Below, piece by piece: positions 34,369-43,847 of a stretch of DNA of 64,000 bases. The stretch's first letter is position 1; every line of letters starts with the position of its first letter. The DNA is taken from contig CAVPMW010000002.1 of assembly GCA_963706515.1 (NCBI GenBank), positions 186,001-250,000 on the forward strand, given 5' to 3'. Made by a program: the position numbers and the translations under genes. A model generated the notes under the pieces. It saw only the letters and a list, made by a program, of their open reading frames with translations, was not told where the DNA came from and ran no database searches. This DNA comes from CAVPMW01 sp963706515. Lineage in GTDB: Bacteria > Chloroflexota > Anaerolineae > Anaerolineales > UBA4823.

Positions 34369-34731
34369 CTACCATTTTGGTTGTTCGGTCAACTGATAGG
34401 TGGTATGACAGTACGGGCAGACGACCCAGGGTGCTCCTGCCACCATCTTGATATCCTTCTCTGAAAGTACACCCCCGCAAGATTGGCATTTGAGCGTATC
34501 CATCGTCACGTTTGCCGGCAGGTCAACCTGCAAGGTCACGTTGGTTGTCGCGTCAGCAGGTTTCCGCCGTGCGGCGAACCAGATTATGCCGAAACCGATC
34601 AGCACTGAGATGGCTCCGATCAGGATCCATCCAATCTGCCCCTGCGGGCTGAAGGCCCCCCAAATGAATAGGACCCCAAAAAAGATCAGGATAGCAGCGG
34701 CGATATATGCGATTATCTTAAGAGCAGACAT
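34369..34731 (-). CDS. Two-span membrane protein with C-terminal zinc ribbon
   Basis: 120 residues: helices near 6-26 and 33-53, a basic loop, then a cytoplasmic zinc-ribbon with CQSCGGVLSEKD near 82 and CPYCHTTYQL near 105 (two CxxC knuckles). It lies 55 bp before the DUF2207-like gene on the same strand, with a promoter in front, so it is probably the first gene of the operon. It may hold or present the Cys-rich tail or be an assembly partner; no function is established. Confidence 0.8.
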   Translation of the reverse strand: MSALKIIAYIAAAILIFFGVLFIWGAFSPQGQIGWILIGAISVLIGFGIIWFAARRKPADATTNVTLQVDLPANVTMDTLKCQSCGGVLSEKDIKMVAGAPWVVCPYCHTTYQLTEQPKW

Positions 34732-34755
34732 TGTTCACCTCGAGAATCGTTTATT

Positions 34756-34784
34756 AGTTTACCGATTTTTTCCCCAACATACAA
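34756..34784 (-). promoter_or_regulatory. Candidate promoter of the Cys-tail/radical SAM operon
   Basis: Minus strand TTGTAT (34784-34779), 17-bp spacer, TAAACT (34761-34756), 25 bp before the zinc-ribbon gene. Confidence 0.45.
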
Positions 34785-34864
34785 ATGATATATTTCCTGA
34801 TCTTTCGCGTGCAACCTGAAGGATTTTGTCAGATCATCCTGCCAAAATCATATTACCTGATCGC

Positions 34865-35635
34865 TCATCCAAATCGTCCTTCGATATAATCTTCAGTCTT
34901 TTTTTCCTTCGGATTAGTAAAGATTTCCTTCCCAGGCGCACTCTCGATCAGCTCGCCTTGTAAGAAAAAATGAGCTTCGTCGGCAACCCGGGCAGCTTGT
35001 TGGATTGAATGAGGTACCAAGACGATGGTGTAATCCTCTTTCAACCTTTGCAGTGAAGCTTCGACCACAGTAGTTGAAAGCGGATCTAATCCAGAGGTTG
35101 GCTCATCGAGCAAGATCACCTCCGGTTCCAGGGCAAGGCTGCGCGCCAGGCAGAGTCTTTGCTGCTGCCCGCCAGACAGGGCAATTGCTGGATCGTCCAA
35201 TCGATCTTTAACTTCGTCCCATAGGGCGGCCTGGGTTAAGCTCCGTTCGATAGCTTCATCCAGGCGAGACTTATCCCTGACTCCTTCCAGTTCGAGACCG
35301 TAGGTCAAATTGCCGCGGATTGTAAGAGGGAGCACAATCGGGCGGGCAAAAACCATCCCGACCCGCCTCCGTAAGGCGATCACATCAGTTTTTGGGTCCA
35401 GCAGGTCGAGATAGCCCCCGTCTTGCTCCGCGAGCAGGACAGTGCCTGATATCAATACTACATCAGCCAGATCGTTCAAGCGGTTGAATACCCGCAGCAA
35501 AGTTGATTTGCCGCCTCCTGCAGGCCCAAATAGGACTGTGATCAGATTGGCGGTAATTTTTAGATTGATATCCTTTAGCGATTCAGTGCCATCTGAATAG
35601 TTCAGGTTCAGGTGCTCAACAATTATTTTCTCCAT
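34865..35635 (-). CDS. pstB: Phosphate ABC transporter ATPase, PstB-like (system 1)
   Basis: 256 residues from ATG 35635. Walker A GPAGGGKST, signature LSGGQQQRLCLARSLA, Walker B VILLDEPTSGLD, and switch His in VPHSIQQAARV. It departs from standard PstB: GPAGGG instead of GPSGCG, and VFARPIVLPLTIRGN where PstB normally has VFQKPNPFP. The change in the Q-loop (Gln replaced by Ala) may mean different coupling or a different anion. It ends the pstSCAB operon on the minus strand. Confidence 0.85.
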   Translation of the reverse strand: MEKIIVEHLNLNYSDGTESLKDINLKITANLITVLFGPAGGGKSTLLRVFNRLNDLADVVLISGTVLLAEQDGGYLDLLDPKTDVIALRRRVGMVFARPIVLPLTIRGNLTYGLELEGVRDKSRLDEAIERSLTQAALWDEVKDRLDDPAIALSGGQQQRLCLARSLALEPEVILLDEPTSGLDPLSTTVVEASLQRLKEDYTIVLVPHSIQQAARVADEAHFFLQGELIESAPGKEIFTNPKEKKTEDYIEGRFG

Positions 35636-35661
35636 TGGAAGCACTCACAAATCAGATCGGG

Positions 35662-36531
35662 TTACCATTGGCGTTTTTTTCGTGCTCGGATGCGGATGAA
35701 TGTTGCTAAAGCGTTTAAACTGAGGACGAAGAACAGCAAAGCCAACGCGGTACCGTACTGAATTTCTTGCGGCATTCCGGGCACCTGGGTGGATATCGTG
35801 TACAGGTGATAGGGCAGAGCCATTGTGGGATCGAGCAACGACCGGGGCAGGTTTGGCTGGTAAATGACGGCTGCTGTGAACAGGATGGGCGCAGTCTCAC
35901 CGGCTGCGCGCTCCAAGCCCAGGATTATACCTGTCATGATACCGGATAGCGCCTGGGGGAGGACAACCCGCCGGGTGGTCTGCCAGCGAGTGCCCCCGAG
36001 GGAAACGCTGACAACGCGGAATGCCTGGGGTACAGCGTGCAGGGCTTCTTCTGACGTACTGATGATCACCGGCAAAGTCATGATCCCCAGGGTCAGTCCA
36101 CCTGCCAGGATGCTTACTCCCATCTTTAAGAAGATAACCATGGCTCCCAAGCCGAACAGCCCATAAACAACAGACGGGATTCCAGCGAGGTTGATGATGG
36201 CGATGTGGATGATCCTGGTCCAACGATTTTCAGGCGCATATTCGGCCAGGTAAATGGCCCCACCGACCCCAATTGGAACAGCGAATATCGTGGTTACAAA
36301 AGTGAGCAGCACTGTACCGAGGATTGCCGGGTAAATCCCACCGGCTTTTAATCCATTGGTTGGCGAGCCGGTCAGAAAATTCCAGCTAATTGCTGAAAAA
36401 CCCCGGTAAAAAATATATCCGATAATGAAAACAATTGGGATAATTGTTATGAATGCAATTATGCTGAGACCCGCGAACCCGACTCGCTCGATTTGTTGCC
36501 GTTTCTTAATGGAAGATGCGCTTACCTTCAC
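35662..36531 (-). CDS. pstA: Phosphate ABC transporter permease PstA (system 1)
   Basis: 289 residues with six membrane spans. The permease coupling loop is EEALHAVPQAFRVVSVSLGGTRWQTTRRVVLPQALSGI (EAA-type, split here across the loop). GGAIYLAEYAPENRW and AAGETAPILFTAA are typical of PstA. Its start overlaps the end of pstC by 4 bp. It forms the membrane channel with PstC. Confidence 0.92.
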   Translation of the reverse strand: MKVSASSIKKRQQIERVGFAGLSIIAFITIIPIVFIIGYIFYRGFSAISWNFLTGSPTNGLKAGGIYPAILGTVLLTFVTTIFAVPIGVGGAIYLAEYAPENRWTRIIHIAIINLAGIPSVVYGLFGLGAMVIFLKMGVSILAGGLTLGIMTLPVIISTSEEALHAVPQAFRVVSVSLGGTRWQTTRRVVLPQALSGIMTGIILGLERAAGETAPILFTAAVIYQPNLPRSLLDPTMALPYHLYTISTQVPGMPQEIQYGTALALLFFVLSLNALATFIRIRARKKRQW

Positions 36532-37424
36532 GATAGGATTCTCTCCGATCGTTTACGGGAGCGGATGATGAGTGCAGAAGCGGTGATATTAATCCCCAGG
36601 GAGATCATGAACAGGACAATCCCTATAAAAAAAAGCACATGGTAGTGGATGGAGCCGCTCGCTACCTCACCCATCTCAGCGGCAATCGTTGCGGTCATGG
36701 TACGCACAGGGGAGATAATTGTTCTAAATCCGCTAAACATAACGGGTGCGTTACCGGTGACCATCAATACAACCATCGTTTCACCGATGGTGCGACCGAT
36801 TCCGAGCATAATGGCTGTCAATACACCGGAGCGGGCTGCAGGGAGAGTCACTCGCCAAATCGTCTGCCAGCGGGTAGCACCTAATGCCATAGCAGCGTCT
36901 CGGTAAGAACGCGGGACAGAATCCAGTGCATCTTCAGAAATCGATACAATTGGCGGGATTGAAACTGCTGCAAGGAGAATAGCACCCGTCAACGCGGTTA
37001 AACCCGTGGGAATGACCAGTGACACACGGATGAGATTAGAGAAATAAAGAATTCCAAGGAATCCCAGGACCACTGAAGGCACACCGCCCAATATCTCGAC
37101 GAGCGGTTTCAAGCCGTTCCGTGCGGAGGGGGGAGCAACTTCAGCGATATATATTGCCGTGCCAACTCCGATGGGGACCGCGATCGCGGTTGCTGTCAAG
37201 GTTACAATAATTGACCCACTAATCAAAGGTAATAAACCGAAGTAATTTTCGATTGGATACCAATGAATCCCAAATAAATTAGTGATAGGGACCTGAGCAA
37301 GAGCGGTTATTCCCAAGCGCAACAAGAATACCAGAATCAATACTACAAAGACGATCGCAGAATAGCCACAAGCCAAGATAATTCCATTGATAATTCGTTC
37401 TTTCCATCGATCAGTGTTACGCAT
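36528..37424 (-). CDS. pstC: Phosphate ABC transporter permease PstC (system 1)
   Basis: 298 residues from ATG 37424 (GTG at 37433 is also in frame). Six spans; the N-terminal extension, VGTAIYIAEVAPPSARNGLKP, the PSVVLGFLGILYF segment and the EDALDSVPRSYRDAAMALGATRWQ coupling loop (split) identify PstC. GIGRTIGETMVVLMVTGN is near the end. It pairs with PstA downstream through a 4-bp overlap. Confidence 0.92.
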   Translation of the reverse strand: MRNTDRWKERIINGIILACGYSAIVFVVLILVFLLRLGITALAQVPITNLFGIHWYPIENYFGLLPLISGSIIVTLTATAIAVPIGVGTAIYIAEVAPPSARNGLKPLVEILGGVPSVVLGFLGILYFSNLIRVSLVIPTGLTALTGAILLAAVSIPPIVSISEDALDSVPRSYRDAAMALGATRWQTIWRVTLPAARSGVLTAIMLGIGRTIGETMVVLMVTGNAPVMFSGFRTIISPVRTMTATIAAEMGEVASGSIHYHVLFFIGIVLFMISLGINITASALIIRSRKRSERILS

Positions 37425-37469
37425 AATTTTCACCAGCCAGGATAAATCTGATAACCGGTCAATCTGTCT

Positions 37470-38352
37470 TTACTGAGAAGCAATCGGGACAAATCCATTA
37501 TCTTTGACGATATTTTGTCCTTCAGTCGCCTGGATCCAATCCAGGTAATTTTGAATGATCTCATTTGGCTGTCCTGCTGTGTACATATACAGATCCCGGG
37601 CTATTGGATAGCTCCCTTCATTAACTGTTTCTGCAGAAGGCATGATATATGGGGACAGAGCATCCTTGGAAACAGCAAGCACCTTGACTTCGGGGGTAAC
37701 GTAACCCAGCCCGTCATAACCTATGGCGTTGGGGTTGTCCTTGACTTCTGAAGTGATCCCTTGAGAGGAGGGCAAAAGAAGTGTATCTGTGGAAAACATG
37801 GTTTTATTATCAGCCTGTGCCCAGGCGTAGCACCTGTTCCAGGAAGTAAACGTGAGTGCCGGAGTTTGTCTCTCTTGATACGCGTACAATAGGCCTGTCT
37901 TCACCCCCAAGCTGGCTCCAGTTGGTATATTTACCACTGTAGATATCCGAGATTTGTTGAAGTGTTAGCTGGTTGATAGGATTTTCAGGATTAACAATAA
38001 CGGCAATCGCATCTCGGGCGACCGTAAACTCGATTGGGTCGATCCCATTAGCTGACGCTTCAGAATATTCCTCTTTTTTCATCTTGCGAGAGGCATTGGC
38101 AATATCGACGGTTCCATTGATCAAGGAAGCAATCCCGGTTCCAGATCCGCCGCCGCTTACTGAAACACTGATCGTTGGATACTTCTTTTGATATTGCTCT
38201 GCCCAGGCCAACGCCAGGTTGACCATTGTATCCGATCCTGCGTCGTTAATTGCCTCTTGAGATTGCCTGTTCGAATTTGCCGAAGATGGTTGTGCACAAC
38301 CAGTTAACAGAATTGTGAAGAATAACACAAATGGTAATAATAATAATTTCAT
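37470..38352 (-). CDS. pstS: Phosphate-binding lipoprotein PstS (system 1; one frameshift)
   Basis: About 294 codons from ATG 38352. Lipoprotein signal ends LLTGC. The phosphate-binding pattern is present: NDAGSDTMVNLA, VSVSGGGSGTGIASLINGTVDIANASR, and TNWSQLGGEDRPIVRVSRETNSGTHVYF. The frame breaks near 37814-37820, where removing one G joins FLEQVLRLGT to ADNKTMFSTDTLLLPSS. The length (883 = 3n+1) fits. It feeds the PstC/PstA channel encoded downstream. Unlike pstS at 43902 it has no Pho-box array but a strong constitutive-looking promoter. Confidence 0.88.
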
Positions 38353-38359
38353 GCTCAGA

Positions 38360-38388
38360 ATTATATCTTTTCGCGGAGGGCGTGACAA
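38360..38388 (-). promoter_or_regulatory. Promoter of pstS system 1, possibly giving a leaderless mRNA
   Basis: Minus strand TTGTCA (38388-38383), 17-bp spacer, TATAAT (38365-38360). The ATG begins only 7 bases after TATAAT, so the expected start falls at or next to the A of ATG. Confidence 0.65.
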
Positions 38389-38433
38389 GGAGAGGTGACG
38401 CTTGGCATCAGTATTGAGGTAAAATGGCATGCA

Positions 38434-39220
38434 ATGCAGGAGCCTCTTCCCGGTTTTCTCACCGAACCCAAGATCAAAGTCGAAAACCTGAACTTTTTTT
38501 ATGGTCAGACTCAGGCATTGATTGATATTAATATGGAGATCCCTCCTCAAAAGGTTACTGCATTGATCGGCCCGTCAGGCTGTGGGAAATCGACATTTTT
38601 GCGGTGTTTAAATCGGATGAATGATTCAATTCCTGACACATCATTGCAAGGGAAAATACTTTTAGATGGTGAGGATATCTATGCTCCCGAGATGAACCTC
38701 ATAGCTTTACGTCAACGGGTAGGGATGGTCTTTCAAAAACCAAACCCGTTTCCCCAAACGATATATAACAATGTTGCTTTTGGTCCACGCGTGCTTGGAA
38801 CTCGCGAGCAACAAAGGCGAGCTGACTGAGCTGGTCAAATTCAGTCTGGAGCGATCGGCGTTATACAGCGAAGTCATGGAAAATCTGGATGGAAATGCCT
38901 TGGATCTTTCCCTCGGTCAGCAGCAGCGATTGTGCATCGCCCGGGCGGTAGCAATCCAACCTGAAGTAATCTTGATGGATGAGCCAGCCTCGGCGCTGGA
39001 TCCTATCGCAACCCTAAAGATCGAAGAGCTTATTGCTGAGTTGAAAGAGGAATATACAATAGTGATCGTCACGCACAATATGCAGCAAGCTGCTCGTGTT
39101 TCAGAGAATACGGGTTTCTTCTGGCTCGGTGAGCTCATAGAATTTGCGCCAACGACGCTGATGTTTACCCGCCCGGAGCAAGAATTGACGGAGACCTACG
39201 TTACCGGCAGAATGGGTTAA
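38434..39220 (+). CDS. pstB: Phosphate ABC transporter ATPase PstB (standalone copy; one frameshift)
   Basis: About 262 codons from ATG 38434 (a GTG at 38395 is in frame but too far upstream for the family). Walker A is GPSGCGKST, VFQKPNPFPQTIYNNVAFG gives the PstB Q-loop, the signature is LSLGQQQRLCIARAVA (LSLGQ in place of LSGGQ), Walker B VILMDEPASALD, switch His VTHNMQQAARV. One G removed near 38808-38812 joins VLGTR to SNKGELTELVKFSL; the length (787 = 3n+1) agrees. It is divergent from pstS system 1 and is followed by phoU. It has no linked permease of its own and could serve either transporter. Confidence 0.85.
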
Positions 39221-39236
39221 TTTCAGGGAGGAATTA

Positions 39237-39902
39237 ATGTCTACGAGTATGCGCAGCGCTTTTGACCGGGAGTTTGGCAAGATCCAGGACGATATGTTAT
39301 TGATGGGTCAGTTGATTGTCAGCCATATCCAGCAATCTATGCAAGCGCTCGAACAAACGGACGTAAAGCTCGCGAAACGCGTTATCGATGATGATGAAAG
39401 GGTAAATTCACTGCGATTTACTATTGAAGAGAATTGTCTCGAGCTGATTGCTACACAACAGCCGGCTGCCCGCGATCTCCGCGCGGTAATTGCCACGACG
39501 CATATTGCCGTCGAACTGGAACGGATCGGTGATCATGCGGCTGGCATCTCCAAGACAGTAGTGCTGATGCGCCACGAGCCGTTACTTAAAACCCTCAAGA
39601 AGATCTTTAAAATGGGCGAGCTCAGCCAGAAAATGCTCGCAGATTGCCTGCAAGCCTATATCAAACAGGACTCCAACTGGGCAACCGAAATTGCCGCCAT
39701 GGATCCTGAGATGGACCAGCTGTACAAATCTGTATTTGACCGGTTGATTGAGATTATGTCAAAGGACCCAGACGTGGTAGTCCGTGGGACCTATCTGCTC
39801 TGGACGGCGCATAACCTGGAGCGAATTGCTGACCGGGTGACCAATGTCGCCGAGCGGATTATCTTTATGACGACCGGTGATTTGCAGGAATTAAAATATT
39901 GA
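39237..39902 (+). CDS. phoU: Phosphate signalling protein PhoU (copy 1)
   Basis: 221 residues, all helical, with the duplicated PhoU domain. The metal-binding motifs ELERIGDHAAGI near 97 and NLERIADRVTNVAERI near 200 are both present. The ATG has GGGAGGAA upstream. PhoU links Pst transport to PhoR so that PhoB stays off when phosphate is ample. It is 16 bp after pstB copy 2. Confidence 0.94.
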   Translation: MSTSMRSAFDREFGKIQDDMLLMGQLIVSHIQQSMQALEQTDVKLAKRVIDDDERVNSLRFTIEENCLELIATQQPAARDLRAVIATTHIAVELERIGDHAAGISKTVVLMRHEPLLKTLKKIFKMGELSQKMLADCLQAYIKQDSNWATEIAAMDPEMDQLYKSVFDRLIEIMSKDPDVVVRGTYLLWTAHNLERIADRVTNVAERIIFMTTGDLQELKY

Positions 39903-39912
39903 AATTCTGACT

Positions 39913-40335
39913 TCAGTCAGGGTTCAAGAGTTGCGAAAGTACAGCGGCAATTCGATCGCGTACCTCGCGAAAAGCAGAAAGCACTTCCTCTTCACTCCCG
40001 GCTGCTTTTGCTGGATCGGGGATACTGTAATGGACCCGCTTCCCCGGACCTAACCAAACCGGGCATTCTTCCGCCGCTTCATCGCATACGGTAACCACCA
40101 GGTCGAAGGTATTATCCTGAAACTCATTTACGTTCTTCGACCGGCCCTGGTGGAGAATATCCCATTCTGCCAGCACTTGCAATGCCAGCGGATGGACATG
40201 TCCACTTGGGTGTGTGCCTGCGCTATAGGCTTGCCACTCATCTGAATACCGGGCATTCGCTATCGCTTCCGCAATCTGGGAGCGGCAAGAGTTCCCTGTG
40301 CACAGAAAAAGGACTTTCTTAAGCTGTGTTTCCAC
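39913..40335 (-). CDS. arsC: Low-molecular-weight phosphatase / arsenate reductase-like protein
   Basis: 140 residues from GTG 40335; a start at 40377 would overlap phoU copy 2 by 59 bp. The catalytic loop FLCTGNSCRSQIAEA is the CX5R signature of LMW tyrosine phosphatase-type arsenate reductases. VVTVCDEAAEECPVW carries the two further Cys used for thioredoxin-coupled arsenate reduction, and IPDPAKA holds the general acid Asp. It is at the end of the PhoBR-regulated pst block, where arsenate entering through Pst could be dealt with. No arsR or efflux gene is adjacent. Confidence 0.88.
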   Translation of the reverse strand: METQLKKVLFLCTGNSCRSQIAEAIANARYSDEWQAYSAGTHPSGHVHPLALQVLAEWDILHQGRSKNVNEFQDNTFDLVVTVCDEAAEECPVWLGPGKRVHYSIPDPAKAAGSEEEVLSAFREVRDRIAAVLSQLLNPD

Positions 40336-41031
40336 CCGGTTTAGGTTGGATGATATTGTATTCGTCATCGGTGGCATTGATTTCTATCAGCTCACCGGTA
40401 GCTATGTAGATCGTTCGCTCACAAATATTGGTTACTCTGTCTGCCATGCGTTCCAGGTTATGCGCGACCCACATCAGGTAATTCGCCCGGTCAATCGTAG
40501 CTGGATCCACGAACATAATCGTGACCAGCTCCCGGTAGATTTGAATGTATAACTCGTCTACCTGGTCATCTTCGGGTGGGATGCTGCGCGCCAGCTCGGC
40601 GTCAGCAGTCACAAAAGCGGTTACTGAACGGTGAAGCATGCTGACCGCGATGTCTGCCATGCGTGGGATATCTATCAATGGCTTGACCGGGGGTTGTTTG
40701 CCCATGATCAAACATATCCGGGCAATCCCTTTGGCATAGTCTCCGATCCGTTCGAGCTCGCTGGTTACTTCAAGATATGGATGCCAGCAGACGCAGATCG
40801 TGCGCCATGATCGGCTGCTGGGTTGCCAGCGTGGCAATGGTTTCATTTTCTATGGCAAAGCGCTTGGCATTGACTTCCATGTCAAACTGGTAGACTTCCT
40901 GGGCAGCGCGCAGATCACGCTGTTTCAGTGCTTGCACTGCGCGGGTAGTCGCAGATCTCTACCATGCTGTCAAGTATGAGGACATCATCCAGCAATATCC
41001 TGATTTTACGATCTAATGTCTCCCTTGGCAT
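40319..41031 (-). CDS. phoU: Phosphate signalling protein PhoU (copy 2; two frameshifts)
   Basis: About 237 codons from ATG 41031. Pieces read MPRETLDRKIRILLDDVLIL, then (one base removed near 40950) TTRAVQALKQRDLRAAQEVYQ through QPIMAHDLRLLASI, then (one T removed near 40776) LEVTSELERIGDYAKGIARI and NLERMADRVTNICERT. Both PhoU metal motifs are kept. The length (713 = 3n+2) matches two insertions. It follows pstB system 3. Confidence 0.85.
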
Positions 41032-41052
41032 CCATTACTCTCCGCACCCATT

Positions 41053-41932
41053 TTATCCGAATTGACCGGAGACATAATCTTCGGTCTGTTTATTCTTTGG
41101 GTTGGTAAATATCGTTGGGGTTATATCATACTCGACAAGTATCCCTGTGCGGGTGGCAGGACTGTCGATCATCATAAACGCAGTAAAGTCAGAGACTCGA
41201 GCGGCTTGCTGCATATTATGAGTGACAATGACGATGGTATATTCGTCTTTAAGGGTTTGCATCAATTCTTCAATTTTCAATGTGGCAACCGGGTCGAGTG
41301 CTGAAGCCGGTTCGTCCATTAAGATGACTTCGGGTTGAACCGCCAGGGCACGGGCGATGCACAAGCGCTGTTGCTGACCCCCAGAGAGTGCCATTCCAGA
41401 TTGTTCGAGCTTATCCTTGACTTCATCCCATAAGGCAGCCTGCCGTAAACTGTGCTCGATAATTTCATCCAATTCTGCTTTACGCCTTCACCCGTAAAGA
41501 CGAGGACCATAGGCAACATTGTCATAAATACTTTTCGGAAATGGGTTGGGTCGTTGGAAGACCATCCCAACCCTGCGCCGGAGGTTAACCACGTCGACGC
41601 CGGGGAGGAGAATATCATCGTTATCCAGAATAAATTTTTCCCTCGACGCGAACATTCGGGACCAGATCGTTCATCCGGTTTAATGAGCGAAGTAAGGTTG
41701 ATTTACCACATCCGGAAGGACCGATAATCGCCGTAATTTTATTAGCCCATATTCCCAAGCTGATATCTTTCAGCGCCTGAAATTTCCCGTAAAATAATGA
41801 AAAATGATCGATCTGTGCCTTGGTTATTTCTTCCCCTCCCGGCAAGCCAGACGCTAAAGAGTTTTCGGATTCGATACGTGGAACCACAACAAGTGGTTTG
41901 ATTATTCTATCCGTGCTCAATTCTATTCTCAT
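41053..41932 (-). CDS. pstB: Phosphate ABC transporter ATPase PstB (system 3; frameshift and in-frame TGA)
   Basis: About 293 codons. Starts MRIELSTDRIIKPLVV, with an N-terminal extension of about 35 residues before the usual core. Walker A GPSGCGKSTLLR, VFQRPNPFPKSIYDN Q-loop, LSGGQQQRLCIARALA signature, VILMDEPASALD Walker B, VTHNMQQAARV. One A removed from the A5 run near 41637 joins VEGK to FILDNDDILLPGV; the length (880 = 3n+1) fits. A TGA lies in frame after GPRLYG at about 41490-41492, before RRKAELDEI; a single C-to-T change or two balancing indels would explain it. Transporter function is otherwise clear. Confidence 0.82.
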
Positions 41933-41949
41933 CGTTTTATTCCAGGAAA

Positions 41950-42834
41950 TCAGACTCCCAGCTTACGCTGACGTCGCCAGACGATCAACCGGGAAAGAAT
42001 ATTTAAGGCGAGTACCAGAACGATTAGTACAAATGCGGTTCCCCAGGCTTTTGCCTGCCAATCTTTATATGGGGAGATTGCATAAACGTAAATTGTATGT
42101 GGAAGAGTAGCAATTGGCTGGTCGAGGGAGAAACTCATGAAAGGGTTTCCGAAAGCGGTGAACAGCATGGGGGCTGCCTCACCAGCACCCCGTGCAATTG
42201 CAAGCATCACACCGGTTAGAACGCCGGTTAACGCCGCTGGCAGGACAACTGAAAATGAGGTGCGCCACTCTGCAGCTCCCAGTGCCAGTGACCCTTCGCG
42301 CATGTTATTGGGGACTATTCTCAGCATCTCCTCGGTTGTACGGATGATGATCGGGAGCATGATAAAGCATAGGACCAACCCTCCTGAGAAAGCCGAGAAA
42401 TGGCGTTGGGGTAAGACGATGATCGAATAGGCAAAAATTCCCATGACGATCGAGGGAACCCCAGATATGACATCCGTTGAGAAGCGTATACCCAAGCCTA
42501 ACGGTGAATTCGGATGCCTGGCGACAAACATTGCTACAAGTATCCCAATTGGGGCGGCGATCAATATTCCTATTCCAACGGTGATGAAGGAACCAACCAT
42601 TGCATTGATCAGACCGCCTCCGGGTACACCGGCTGGTGTAGGAAGCTGAGTAAAGAAATCGATCGAGAGTGCAGCAAAACCTTTGATAAATACATATGTC
42701 AATATCCAGACCAGGATGGATACAGCCAAAAAGGTGAATATCCCGGTCAGGGCAAGCATAAAAATATTAACCGTCTTTCGCCAGGTAGTGCGAAATTTAT
42801 TTTGACGAGTAAATGGAGCGACGTTTGGATTCAT
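41950..42834 (-). CDS. pstA: Phosphate ABC transporter permease PstA (system 3)
   Basis: 294 residues from ATG 42834, which overlaps the PstC stop as ATGA (a start at 42873 would overlap further). Six spans; GILVAMFVARHPNSPLG, TTEEMLRIVPNNMREGSLALGAAEW (split) and GAGEAAPMLFTAFG match PstA. It pairs with PstC from the same operon and differs in sequence from PstA system 1. Confidence 0.92.
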   Translation of the reverse strand: MNPNVAPFTRQNKFRTTWRKTVNIFMLALTGIFTFLAVSILVWILTYVFIKGFAALSIDFFTQLPTPAGVPGGGLINAMVGSFITVGIGILIAAPIGILVAMFVARHPNSPLGLGIRFSTDVISGVPSIVMGIFAYSIIVLPQRHFSAFSGGLVLCFIMLPIIIRTTEEMLRIVPNNMREGSLALGAAEWRTSFSVVLPAALTGVLTGVMLAIARGAGEAAPMLFTAFGNPFMSFSLDQPIATLPHTIYVYAISPYKDWQAKAWGTAFVLIVLVLALNILSRLIVWRRQRKLGV

Positions 42835-43814
42835 ACGCGGATATCTTGAACTGTCCGGCGGCCAACTCGCCAAACCAGCAGCCTTGCTATCAGATTGAGT
42901 AATAATGTAAATACGAACAAGACCAATCCAATTTCAATTAAGGAATTAAGGTGTATATCAGTCGTTGCCTCTGTAAACTCATTGGCGATAATAGAAGCCA
43001 TCGTATAACCTGGATGGAGAAGCGAAGATGTCATATCCAGGTTATTGCCGATGACCATCGTCACTGCGATGGTCTCTCCCAGTGCTCGACCAAGTCCAAG
43101 AATTCCCGCACCGAGAAGACCCGATAATCCGTAAGGGATGAGTACATGAGAAATCATCTCCCATTTTGTCGACCCGAGAGCGAGGGCTGCTTCGCGTTGG
43201 GCGTTCGGGATAGCCCGGAAAACATCCCGGCTGACCGCAGATATCGTCGGCAACACCATGATGGATAGGATCAATCCGGCTGCCAGGCGGCTGGGACCAA
43301 AAACTGGCCCAGCGAATAAGGGTATAAAGCCCAGGGACGAATTCAGACCCTGGCTTAATGGGCGTACGACAGTTGGGATGAATACAAATAATCCCCACAA
43401 ACCGTATACCACACTCGGGACTGCAGCGAGGAGCTCAACCAGCAAACCGACGGGCTGGCGCAGCCAGTTTGGTGATAATTCAGCCAGGAAGATGGCAACA
43501 CCCAACCCCACTGGGACGGCAATCAACATAGCCAGCAGTGAAGTGATGAGTGTTCCTAAGATAAATGGAAATGCTCCAAATATATTATCAATTGCCGGGT
43601 CCCACCGGGTAGTGGTTAAAAATGACCAGCCGAAGGTATGCCGTGCTAATGCAGAATTCTGCCAGAGCTCGTAAAAAATTGCGAGCACTAAAAATACGAT
43701 GCTCAGCGCGGAAAAAAGGATGACTACTTTAAAAAGCCCATCGCCGTGCTCCCAAAATGAGGTCAGCCAGGCGACTGGCGAGCGTGACTTAGATGTCGTC
43801 GAGGGATATTCCAT
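42831..43814 (-). CDS. pstC: Phosphate ABC transporter permease PstC (system 3)
   Basis: 327 residues with six spans after a soluble N-terminal tail. VGLGVAIFLAELSPNWLRQP, PSVVYGLWGLFVF, RAIPNAQREAALALGSTKWE and GLGRALGETIAVTMVIGNN are PstC hallmarks. It is separated from pstS by a strong hairpin at 43848-43881 that may lower its expression relative to pstS. Confidence 0.93.
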   Translation of the reverse strand: MEYPSTTSKSRSPVAWLTSFWEHGDGLFKVVILFSALSIVFLVLAIFYELWQNSALARHTFGWSFLTTTRWDPAIDNIFGAFPFILGTLITSLLAMLIAVPVGLGVAIFLAELSPNWLRQPVGLLVELLAAVPSVVYGLWGLFVFIPTVVRPLSQGLNSSLGFIPLFAGPVFGPSRLAAGLILSIMVLPTISAVSRDVFRAIPNAQREAALALGSTKWEMISHVLIPYGLSGLLGAGILGLGRALGETIAVTMVIGNNLDMTSSLLHPGYTMASIIANEFTEATTDIHLNSLIEIGLVLFVFTLLLNLIARLLVWRVGRRTVQDIRV

Positions 43815-43847
43815 TAGCGATTATAGATTCAGTATTGAAGATTATAA

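Noticed and set aside
41486..41500. Selenocysteine at the in-frame TGA of pstB
   Set aside because: The position is not a redox site in PstB, no SECIS-like hairpin was evident right after it, and a simple base change explains it.
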